This document shows positions 33,511 to 41,174 of a stretch of DNA of 64,000 bases, one piece after another. Source of the stretch: Lachnospiraceae bacterium (lineage in GTDB: Bacteria > Bacillota > Clostridia > Lachnospirales > Lachnospiraceae); the NCBI GenBank assembly GCA_017473905.1, contig JAFUJA010000004.1, positions 1 to 64,000 on the forward strand, in the 5' to 3' direction. A program made the position numbers and the translations under genes. The notes under the pieces were generated by a model. It saw only the letters and a list, made by a program, of their open reading frames with translations. It was not told where the DNA came from and ran no database searches. Positions within the stretch are counted from its first letter, which is position 1; each line of letters opens with the position of its first letter.

Positions 33511-34917
33511 TTAGGCTTTGTTTCTATCCTGCTCTTCCTGACGTTTCCGGCGAAGTGCTTCCACATTCTCATCCACTTTCTTTTTATGCAGGGGATACCA
33601 GAACCATAAAATAATGGCAAGCAGGGCAAACCCTGCGGCAGGAACCAGAAGTGAAATATCAAAAATGGAATCCACTACATCCTTTTCAAATGCGGTTTCC
33701 TGGGAATATCCGATTGCGGAAAGCAAAAGCCCGGTAATACCCGCAGATGCTGCCTGTCCCAGTTTACGTGCAAAGGAATACATGGCATAAATAGCACCGT
33801 CTTCCCTGATACCGTTACGGAGTTCCGAATAATCAATCACGTCGGTAATCAACGCCCAGTTTGCCATGGTAAAAATACCCAGACCGAGCCAGGAAACAAA
33901 CTGTAATGCCACATAAACCCATACATTTTCAGGACGGATTATCAACGTTAAAATATTCACCGCGCAGGCAAGAATATTGGCAAATACACTGATTTCCGCC
34001 TTACCGAACCGGCTTGCAAGGGGCTTTACAAAAGCTGCCGCAATTAAAATGGCAACCAGCATGGTAAGTGTGGATGCAGACTGGGCTACCGTATTTCTGT
34101 AATAGTTGGGAAATACGTAATTTGCCATGGTTTGCATGGTAAGCTGTGCCAGAAGCATTACCACGGAGGCAGCCACAATGGAAAGTAACGCTCTGTTGGT
34201 AAATGCATTTTTAAACATGTTAAGAAGGCTGTTTCTTTTATTCAGTTCAGGGTCATATACCGGGCGCACACGTTCCGTCACAAGGAAATAACACAGCAGG
34301 TAACAGATAATTGCCAGAACGGAAAAAATACCCGCAATCCAGGTGAAACGTTCTCCGTTTAAAACCGTATTTCCGTTTACGGTATCGTAGGCAACCAAAG
34401 GAATTCCCGCACCGATAATAACCCCCGCAAGACTTCCGCCAAGGCTTCTGAAAGTAGATAATGACTGTCTGTCCCCGGGCTTTTCGGAGATGGTGGAAGC
34501 CATGGAACCGTAAGGAATGTTAATGGAGGTATAAAAAATGGAACCCCATAAAATATAAGTGACACTTAAATATAAAATTTTCATATACATGGGCAATCCG
34601 GCAATCCCTTCCTGATAAATCAGGAAAGAGGAAATTGCCACCGGAATACACATACGGATAATCCAGGGCTTGAATTTACCGTTTTTATTGCCTTTGCTTC
34701 TGTCGCAGATTCTACCCATGGTAACATCCGTAAAAGCATCCACGAATCTGGCAAGCATGATAATCAGGCCTACAACCGCAGCAGAAACGCCGCAAACATC
34801 CGTGTAAAATTTTAAAAGAAAACTGGAGGACAAGAGAAAGGTAAAATCATTACCGAAATCACCAAAAAGGTAACCCAGTTTATCCTTCCAGCCGAATTTT
34901 TTCTCACCGGTATCCAT
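33511..34917 (-). CDS. GPH-family sugar/cation symporter (UidB-like)
   Basis: A 468-residue transporter with about twelve helices. The GPH family pattern is clear: WKDKLGYLFGDFGNDFTF at the N-terminus, LIIMLARFVDAFTDVTMGRICDRSKGNKNGKFKPWI in the first large loop, and VIDYSELRNGIREDGAIYAMYSFARKLGQA in the second half. Members import melibiose, lactose, glucuronides or pentosides with Na+ or H+. It overlaps uxuB by 14 bases and is followed by the GH2 gene, so it probably imports the uronide that GH2 cleaves. Confidence 0.93.
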   Translation of the reverse strand: MDTGEKKFGWKDKLGYLFGDFGNDFTFLLSSSFLLKFYTDVCGVSAAVVGLIIMLARFVDAFTDVTMGRICDRSKGNKNGKFKPWIIRMCIPVAISSFLIYQEGIAGLPMYMKILYLSVTYILWGSIFYTSINIPYGSMASTISEKPGDRQSLSTFRSLGGSLAGVIIGAGIPLVAYDTVNGNTVLNGERFTWIAGIFSVLAIICYLLCYFLVTERVRPVYDPELNKRNSLLNMFKNAFTNRALLSIVAASVVMLLAQLTMQTMANYVFPNYYRNTVAQSASTLTMLVAILIAAAFVKPLASRFGKAEISVFANILACAVNILTLIIRPENVWVYVALQFVSWLGLGIFTMANWALITDVIDYSELRNGIREDGAIYAMYSFARKLGQAASAGITGLLLSAIGYSQETAFEKDVVDSIFDISLLVPAAGFALLAIILWFWYPLHKKKVDENVEALRRKRQEEQDRNKA

Positions 34918-36538
34918 AAGAATCCTCCCTCTTCACTGCCCGTTTAATCATGTTTCGCACACTTCCTTCCCCGCAGTTCATTGCAAGATAGTAATCATAC
35001 ACTCTGTTGTCAAGACCACAGGAAATAAGATTCACGCCCCAGATGTTTTCATCCTCCATAACCGCTCTTAACTTCTCACTCCCTGTAAGGATTTCCTTTA
35101 ATACATGTTTCTCTTTAAAGTTTTCAGTCACTTCTTTGACTGCCTCCAGCGCTTTTACATTGCCCCGGTCGGGACTGATAGTAAAAGAATTCCCGGAATC
35201 ATCCGTTCCGGAAAGATATCTTAACCAGGCAGCAAACACAAGAGGAACACATATCAAATCCTTGGCGCTTCCCAGCCGGGCAACTTCATGTGCCTTTATC
35301 GTTCCGCCAAAGCGTACACCCAGCTTTTGGGAGGTATCCGTTGCAATCCGCTCAAGTTTGTCTCCCATATAGGGGTTGGGCAGCCTTTTTTTCAATACAT
35401 CATACAAAAAGCTTTCCGGTTCAATTACCTTCTGTGGAAGGAGCACAGGCATTCCTTCCCGATAGGCAAGATGGGCGATAAGACGTTCCAAATCCTCATC
35501 CCGCATTGCTTCTGCCATGGTTTTATATCCTAAAAGGGTTCCGCAAATCGCCAGTGCCGTATGCAAAGGATTCAGACAACAGCCCACCTTCATCCGTTCT
35601 ACTCTCTCCACGCTTTCCCTGTCCGTAAAATACACACCACACTTTTCCAAACGGGGACGACCGTTGGGAAAGGTATCCTCAATGACCAGATATTCACACA
35701 CCTCGCTGTTTACAAAAGGAGCAATCTTGGTTCCTCTTGCAGTTTCCAGTACTTTAAAGCTCCCCTGAGAAAATTCGGTTTCCAGAAGAGATATTTTTTC
35801 TCCGATTTCCGGCATGGGGGACGGCGTTATTTTGTCAATCATGGTAATGGGATAAGATACTCTGTTTTTATCCTGCAGATAATGAAGAAATTCTTCGGGA
35901 CAGAAACCGTTATTCACCCAGCCGGAGGCAATGCGGGTAACTGCTTCATAAAGTCTGTCCCCGTTTTCGGAGCAATTGTCCATACTAACCAAAGCAAGAG
36001 ACGCCCCTCCTTTTAAGAACCTTTCATATAAAAGTGCAGTCACCCTTCCCATATAGCTGCCGGGTGACTGTAATCCCCAGCGTAAATCTTCTTCCACTTC
36101 CGGTAAAAGTTCTCCCTTGCCGTTCTCCAAAGAATATCCTTTTTCGGTAATGGTAAAACTCACCATCTGTAAGGAAGGCTTGGTAAAAAGTTCTTTTAAC
36201 CGGTTCCAGTCCTCCGGAGTCCCCGGTGCCGCAGTAAATGATGCTGCAATGCTTCCCACCTTTTCTATGGTGCATTTTCCGTCACTTTCCAAAACGGCAT
36301 TCCAATAGACATCCTTATACGGACGATAAATCCGTTGTACGATTTCTTTGTCAAAGCCTTCTACAACAATAACGCCCTTATCCGTATGGCCTTCATTCAA
36401 AAGCTGTTCTGCAAGTCTTGCGGGAAATGCCCGGAACAGATTGCCCGCCCCAAAATGAATCCAGACAGGAGCTTCAAGAGTACGTTCTCTCATACGCTCT
36501 CTGTCATACCGGAACGTTTTTATTTTATCCTGTGACAT
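34904..36538 (-). CDS. uxuB: D-mannonate oxidoreductase/fructuronate reductase (mannitol dehydrogenase family)
   Basis: A 544-residue polyol/uronate dehydrogenase of the long-chain family. VWIHFGAGNLFRAFPARLAEQLL near residue 26 is the NAD-binding segment, DNCSENGDRLYEAVTRIA lies near 190, and VCEYLVIEDTFPNGRPRLE and CCLNPLHTALAICGTLLGYK near 330 contain the catalytic and substrate region of the family. It interconverts D-fructuronate and D-mannonate. The start directly follows the uxuA stop (TAGATG), and the two enzymes act in succession. The exact substrate is inferred from the neighbour UxuA. Confidence 0.88.
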   Translation of the reverse strand: MSQDKIKTFRYDRERMRERTLEAPVWIHFGAGNLFRAFPARLAEQLLNEGHTDKGVIVVEGFDKEIVQRIYRPYKDVYWNAVLESDGKCTIEKVGSIAASFTAAPGTPEDWNRLKELFTKPSLQMVSFTITEKGYSLENGKGELLPEVEEDLRWGLQSPGSYMGRVTALLYERFLKGGASLALVSMDNCSENGDRLYEAVTRIASGWVNNGFCPEEFLHYLQDKNRVSYPITMIDKITPSPMPEIGEKISLLETEFSQGSFKVLETARGTKIAPFVNSEVCEYLVIEDTFPNGRPRLEKCGVYFTDRESVERVERMKVGCCLNPLHTALAICGTLLGYKTMAEAMRDEDLERLIAHLAYREGMPVLLPQKVIEPESFLYDVLKKRLPNPYMGDKLERIATDTSQKLGVRFGGTIKAHEVARLGSAKDLICVPLVFAAWLRYLSGTDDSGNSFTISPDRGNVKALEAVKEVTENFKEKHVLKEILTGSEKLRAVMEDENIWGVNLISCGLDNRVYDYYLAMNCGEGSVRNMIKRAVKREDSYGYR

Positions 36539-37621
36539 CTACGCTTCCCCCTTTCCGGAATTTTCCTTGCTGATGGCTTCCCAGAGACCGTTTAAATAAC
36601 ACGCTCCCAACGCTCTGTCATAAAGTCCGTATCCGGGCATGGCCTTTTCACCCCAGATCATTCGACCGTGGTCAGGTCTCATGGGACCGTCAAAACCGGT
36701 TTCATACAATGCTTTCATAATGGAATACATGTCAAAATCCCCGTCGGAAGAAAGATGTGCGGCTTCCTCAAAGTCCCTGTCACCGTGGAATTTCAAATTT
36801 CTTACATGGGCAAAATGAATTCTTCCCTTTAACTTTGTGATGGTTTCCGTTAAATTATTGGCCCTGTCCGTTCCGAAGGAACCGGTGCAGAATGTAATTC
36901 CGTTATGCACGTTGTCCACTTCTTTTAAAAGACGTAATAAATTGTGCTTATTGGTCATAATCCGGGGAAGTCCGAAAACAGACCACGCCGGGTCATCGGG
37001 ATGAATTGCCATGTGAATGTCATACTTATCACACACCGGCATAATGGCCTTAAGAAAATACACCAGATTCTGAAACAGCATTTCTTCATTAACACCTTTG
37101 TAAGCTTCCAGGGAACCTGAAATTTCCTCCATACGTTCCGGCTCCCAACCGGGCATTACCGTGCCGTTCATATCTCCTTTGATAAAAGTAAACAGATTCT
37201 CTGCAATCAGAGATTCAAGCGTACTCTCCCGATATGCCAAAACCGTGGAACCGTCTTCTCTTTCCCTTGCCAGCTCCGTTCTCGTCCAGTCAAAAACAGG
37301 CATAAAATTATAACAAACCAGATGAATCCCTTCCTGCCCCAGATTTTCCAACGTCTCCACGTAATTCCTGATGTATTTGTCTCGCTCCGGTCCTGCCAGC
37401 TTAATTTCCTCATGCACATTTACACTTTCAATACCGGAAATTTTCAGCCCTGCGTCTTCCACTTCTTTTACAAGTCTTCTGATTTCTTCCCTGCTCCAGA
37501 CTTCTCCTGCCGCCTTGTCATACAAGGTGGTAATTACACCTGTCACGCCGGGAATCTGACGGATTTGCTCCAGGGTGACCGTATCATGCCCCTGTCCGTA
37601 CCACCGCAATGTCATCTCCAT
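36539..37621 (-). CDS. uxuA: Mannonate dehydratase
   Basis: A 360-residue enzyme that converts D-mannonate to 2-keto-3-deoxygluconate. It shows the N-terminal LRWYGQGHDTVTLEQIRQIPGVTGVITTLYD, MAIHPDDPAWSVFGLPRIM (metal-binding His/Asp) and ITFCTGSFGTDRANN, then RIHFAHVRNL and the end MRPDHGRMIWGE, all typical of UxuA. The reading frame is open further upstream, but the ATG at 37621 has a GGAAGGAG site and the family N-terminus. It heads the uronate operon after the ptsI terminator. A short palindrome (37637-37649) lies just before its ribosome site. Confidence 0.96.
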   Translation of the reverse strand: MEMTLRWYGQGHDTVTLEQIRQIPGVTGVITTLYDKAAGEVWSREEIRRLVKEVEDAGLKISGIESVNVHEEIKLAGPERDKYIRNYVETLENLGQEGIHLVCYNFMPVFDWTRTELAREREDGSTVLAYRESTLESLIAENLFTFIKGDMNGTVMPGWEPERMEEISGSLEAYKGVNEEMLFQNLVYFLKAIMPVCDKYDIHMAIHPDDPAWSVFGLPRIMTNKHNLLRLLKEVDNVHNGITFCTGSFGTDRANNLTETITKLKGRIHFAHVRNLKFHGDRDFEEAAHLSSDGDFDMYSIMKALYETGFDGPMRPDHGRMIWGEKAMPGYGLYDRALGACYLNGLWEAISKENSGKGEA

Positions 37622-37636
37622 ATTTTTGTCTCCTTC

Positions 37637-37649
37637 CTTACCTGGTAAG
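37637..37649 (-). promoter_or_regulatory. Possible operator upstream of uxuA
   Basis: CTTACCAGGTAAG on the minus strand is a perfect 13-base palindrome around a central A, ending 15 bases before the uxuA start and abutting its ribosome site. Its position in the leader suggests a repressor site, as with GntR-type regulators of hexuronate genes, but it does not match a consensus I can name with certainty. Confidence 0.4.
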
Positions 37650-37691
37650 AAAATTTTGCTTTCTTTTTCCATAAAAGTATTAGCAGGACAC

Positions 37692-37735
37692 AAAAAAAAT
37701 ATGCAGTCTTTGTCCCACAACAAAAACTGCATATT
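37692..37735 (-). terminator. Intrinsic terminator of ptsI
   Basis: The minus strand shows AATATGCAGT, an 18-base loop, ACTGCATATT and then a run of eight T. It lies 16 bases after the ptsI stop and separates ptsI from the uxuA operon. Confidence 0.88.
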
Positions 37736-37751
37736 TCTAATTTTAAAATAA

Positions 37752-39374
37752 TTATAGTGATGTTACGTTTTCTGAATTCAGTGCTCTTTTTACCGCACGT
37801 CTCACACCGGGCAGTGCAGGAAGGGAAACCGAGATTTCATCAATGCCCATACGCATCAGTTCTTCCGTTCTGCTTACGTCCGCACCAAGTTCGCCGCAAA
37901 TGCAAACCTTGCACCCCTTGGCGTGTCCGTTATTTACAATCATATTCAAAAGCCGTACGATGGCAGGATGGGACGGATCAAATAAAGCATCCAGTCTGGC
38001 ATTTTCCCTGTCCGCCGCAAGGGTATACTGCATCAAATCGTTGGTTCCGATACTGAAGAAGTCTACTTCATCTGCTAGCAAATCACTGATAAGTGCCGCA
38101 GCCGGAGTTTCAATCATAATTCCCAGCGGAACCTGTTTCAATTCTGTTCCTTCGGCCCGGAGTTCTTCCCTGACCTGCTTGCAAAGCGCTTTGATTTCTT
38201 CCACCTCTCCCATAGTTGTTATCATGGGAAACAGAATGGATAAGTTTCCGTATGCCGAGGCTCTGTACAACGCACGAAGCTGGGTTTTAAAAACATCCTT
38301 TCTTCGGAGACACAAACGTACGGCGCGGTATCCCAGTGCCGGATTTTCTTCTTTTTCCAGATGAAAATAATCCGCTTTTTTATCCGAACCGATGTCCAGG
38401 GTACGAATGGTTACATTTCGCTCCCCCATGGCTTCCAGAACCTGTTTGTAAATCCGGAACTGTTCTTCCTCACCGGGCATTTTTTTACGGCTTAAAAACA
38501 GAAACTCACTTCTGAACAAACCGATTCCCGCCACATTACTTCTTTTCACTTTATCAAGGTCGCACACATCACCGATGTTGGCACAAAGACGTATGGACTT
38601 GCCGTCACCGAATCCGCTTTCTTCCTTTTCGGATTCCTCCGCTTCTTTTTCCTGAAGGAGAAGCTTCTTTTGATACTCTTCTAAAAGACTTTCTTCCGGA
38701 TCCAGAATCAGAATTCCCTTTTCCCCATCTAAAATTGCTGTTTTACCGTGCCATGCGGGATTGACATTTACACCAAGCAGTGCCGGTGTCCCCATGGAAC
38801 GGGCAAGAATTGCCGTATGGGAGTGAAAAGAGCCGTTCCGGGTAACAAATCCCAGCAGATTTTCCCTTTCCATTCTGACGGTTTCTGCCGGTGTTAAATC
38901 CATGGCAACAACGATGGCAGGTTCTGCCGGTCCCGCATTGGCATCTGCCCGGGTCAGGTATTCTATCAGATAGCCTGCAGCGTCCTTAATGTCTGCCGCC
39001 CTGTCTTTGATGTAAGCATCTTCCATGCTTTCAAACCGTTCTGCATATACATTTCCCGCAAGATTTACCGCTGCCTCTGCGGTCATTCCCGCCTTGTTGA
39101 TATAATCGCTTACCAAACCGGAAAATTCTTCATCCATGCAAATCATTGCCTGGGCAGCAAAGATTTCCCCAACGCTGTCATCCGCTTCTTTTTTTGCTTT
39201 TTCTTCCATGCGTTCGCAGGTTTCCAAAGCCTCTGCCTTAGCCTTTTCATACCGCTCCAGTTCCCTTGCGGCATCCTTGGCACGATATCGTCGAATCACA
39301 TTCTGCTTCCGGTAAAAATAAATCTTTCCGATGGCAATTTTATCTAAAATTGTTTTTCCGTTAAACTGTTTCAC
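37752..39374 (-). CDS. ptsI: Phosphoenolpyruvate-protein phosphotransferase, PTS enzyme I
   Basis: A 540-residue enzyme I that passes phosphate from PEP to HPr. The swivelling domain holds the phospho-His in NGSFHSHTAILARSMGTPALLG (about residues 182-203). The PEP-binding part holds GIGLFRSEFLFLSR (about 283), LDIGSDKKADYF and IMIETPAAALISDLL with SIGTNDLMQYTLAADR (about 440-460) and a C-terminal CGELGAD. It starts with GTG behind GGGGAAA. The gene for HPr is not adjacent. The radical SAM gene ends 17 bases upstream, so ptsI may belong to that transcript. Confidence 0.95.
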   Translation of the reverse strand: MKQFNGKTILDKIAIGKIYFYRKQNVIRRYRAKDAARELERYEKAKAEALETCERMEEKAKKEADDSVGEIFAAQAMICMDEEFSGLVSDYINKAGMTAEAAVNLAGNVYAERFESMEDAYIKDRAADIKDAAGYLIEYLTRADANAGPAEPAIVVAMDLTPAETVRMERENLLGFVTRNGSFHSHTAILARSMGTPALLGVNVNPAWHGKTAILDGEKGILILDPEESLLEEYQKKLLLQEKEAEESEKEESGFGDGKSIRLCANIGDVCDLDKVKRSNVAGIGLFRSEFLFLSRKKMPGEEEQFRIYKQVLEAMGERNVTIRTLDIGSDKKADYFHLEKEENPALGYRAVRLCLRRKDVFKTQLRALYRASAYGNLSILFPMITTMGEVEEIKALCKQVREELRAEGTELKQVPLGIMIETPAAALISDLLADEVDFFSIGTNDLMQYTLAADRENARLDALFDPSHPAIVRLLNMIVNNGHAKGCKVCICGELGADVSRTEELMRMGIDEISVSLPALPGVRRAVKRALNSENVTSL

Positions 39375-39391
39375 TTATTTTCCCCTTTTAT

Positions 39392-40480
39392 TTAAAATAA
39401 AATTCCTTTCAGGCATACCCCGGGTTCATTTTTATCAAAATCCCAGGTATGGAAAGAATCTCCCCCACAATATTTATATTCCTTACATTTCTTACACATG
39501 CCGGTGCATCTGGAATCGTTTCTGTAAACCTGAAACTTATCCTGCCATACGGTCTTAAAATCATCCTTCCGGATATTCCCCTGCACCAGCTCCGGCCGGC
39601 GTTCAATATCCAGACAGGCTGTAATATCTCCGTTATAAGTAACTGCTGCCGTGTAAATTCCTGCATTACACAAAAAATACCAGGGTCTGACTTCCCGTTC
39701 CAGTTCCGTTCCCAGATAATGACTGCATCCGTAGGCCACTTCCATGGTACGGGCAAACCGTTTCTCCTTAATAAAAGTAAGAAGTCTCTTGTACTCTTCG
39801 GGACCAAATAACAATTCAGGATGTTCCTTGGCTCTTCCAATCGGTTCAATGTTTACCGCACGCCAGGAACGCACCCCTGTCTTACAGAAGGTTTCATACA
39901 TGTTATCCAGCTGATGAATGTTATTTTTATGTATCACGGAAGTAATCTGTACGTGGTCAAATCCAACTTCTAAAAGATTCCGGATGCCGGCCATGGTTTC
40001 TTCATAACTGCCTTCCCTTCCCCTGAACCAGTCATGGGTTTCTCCCAAACCGTCCACGCTGATGGAAACCGTACGCATGCCGGTACGTTTTAATTCTCTT
40101 GCCACTTCAGGTGTTATCAGAATGCCGTTGCTGGTCATTCCCCATGCAAACCCCAGAAAACGGGCGTACTCCATAATTTCAAAGAAATCCTTCCGCAGAA
40201 GAGGTTCTCCTCCCGTAATGCAGAGCTGGAGCCTGTCTATGGGAAAGTTTTTCTTCACGTAATCCAAAAAGCTTCTGATTTCGTCTCCGCTTAAAAGTCC
40301 CTCTTCCTTAAAGTCACCGCACCTGCTACCGCAGTGAATACAATGCTCATTGCAAAGTGCAGTCATTTCAATAAAAAGATGGGCTAATCTGGGATTCCTG
40401 TATAACTCTTTTTTATAGGCAGCAAGTTCCGTCATATGCTGTTTTTTCACCCTCGCAGGCAGACTGGTCTGATTCATCAT
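39392..40480 (-). CDS. Radical SAM/SPASM peptide-modifying enzyme
   Basis: A 362-residue radical SAM protein. The cluster motif CNEHCIHC (Cys 43, 47, 50) binds the SAM-coordinating 4Fe-4S centre, followed by TGGEPLLRKDFFEI and SVDGLGETHDWFRG. The C-terminal SPASM domain has CNAGIYTAAVTYNGDITAC, then CTGMCKKCKEYKYCGGD and a last Cys near the end, enough ligands for two auxiliary clusters. SPASM enzymes of this layout usually modify ribosomal peptides or protein side chains. The gene starts 14 bases after the DUF805 gene, whose product has three YGPP motifs in its tail. I infer that this tail is the substrate. I cannot place the enzyme in a characterised subfamily. Confidence 0.9.
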   Translation of the reverse strand: MMNQTSLPARVKKQHMTELAAYKKELYRNPRLAHLFIEMTALCNEHCIHCGSRCGDFKEEGLLSGDEIRSFLDYVKKNFPIDRLQLCITGGEPLLRKDFFEIMEYARFLGFAWGMTSNGILITPEVARELKRTGMRTVSISVDGLGETHDWFRGREGSYEETMAGIRNLLEVGFDHVQITSVIHKNNIHQLDNMYETFCKTGVRSWRAVNIEPIGRAKEHPELLFGPEEYKRLLTFIKEKRFARTMEVAYGCSHYLGTELEREVRPWYFLCNAGIYTAAVTYNGDITACLDIERRPELVQGNIRKDDFKTVWQDKFQVYRNDSRCTGMCKKCKEYKYCGGDSFHTWDFDKNEPGVCLKGILF

Positions 40481-40494
40481 AAAGACTCCTTTAT

Positions 40495-41148
40495 TTACTG
40501 AAACATTTCGGGGGGACCGTAAATTACATTGTTCATATTGTCTTCCGGTATAAACGCTTCGACTTCTGAGTAATTCTCCTCCGTATTCTCCTGAGGCAGT
40601 GCATCTTCACCTTCCGTTTCGGAAGCTTCTTCCAGATATTTTTTATCCTGCTCATACAGGTCATAGATGGACTCGCTTTCTGTGGGAGGCGGACCATACA
40701 CCTCTTCCGGTACATTTTCTTCAGGACGATATTCTATGGGAGGCGGACCGTATAGTGCCACCGGTGTGTTTGCCGCTACACAGAAAGCAAAAGCACTTCC
40801 TCCCGCGCAAAGGAATAACACCATCACGGTTCCGACACCGACAAACAGCAAGAGAACACTCCACCAGGCACTCTTTCCTCCGTCCCGTAATCTTCTTACC
40901 GTAAGAGAAACCATAGGCAGAAGTGCCACAACCTGATACAGACACAAAACCACAGTCACGGCAATACAAACCCAAAACACAACAAATGAATACGTTAAAT
41001 AAATGCCTACCCAAAGGCTCAATGCTGCCAATATCATAAGCACTGCATGGATTGCTACGGGAATCCAATATTCTTTTCGCGTGCTGCGTCCCTTGAAATC
41101 AAAGGTATTGCGCCACATATTTTTATATGCTTTTAAAATCTCACCCAT
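40495..41148 (-). CDS. DUF805 membrane protein with three YGPP motifs in its C-terminal tail
   Basis: A 217-residue protein. Residues 12-128 form a DUF805 membrane domain with four helices and its hallmark FDFKGRSTRKEYW (16-28) and LTVRRLRDGGKSAWW (82-96). The hydrophilic tail after residue 129 is acidic and repeats a motif: ALYGPPP (133-137 for YGPPP), EVYGPPP (151-155) and VIYGPP (210-213), the last only four residues from the end. The tail is Glu/Pro/Tyr-rich and probably disordered. An AGGAG site precedes the ATG. The radical SAM/SPASM gene follows after 14 bases, so the YGPP sites are candidate modification sites on a membrane-tethered substrate (inference). Confidence 0.88.
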   Translation of the reverse strand: MGEILKAYKNMWRNTFDFKGRSTRKEYWIPVAIHAVLMILAALSLWVGIYLTYSFVVFWVCIAVTVVLCLYQVVALLPMVSLTVRRLRDGGKSAWWSVLLLFVGVGTVMVLFLCAGGSAFAFCVAANTPVALYGPPPIEYRPEENVPEEVYGPPPTESESIYDLYEQDKKYLEEASETEGEDALPQENTEENYSEVEAFIPEDNMNNVIYGPPEMFQ

Positions 41149-41174
41149 TTTATAACATTCTCCTTTCTTTCCTT

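Noticed and set aside
37622-37732. An N-terminal extension of uxuA.
   Set aside because: It overlaps the ptsI terminator and the palindrome; the family N-terminus starts at 37621.
39374-39392. ptsI as part of the radical SAM system.
   Set aside because: The spacer is short and read-through is likely, but enzyme I is a housekeeping protein with intact motifs and no sign of a changed role.
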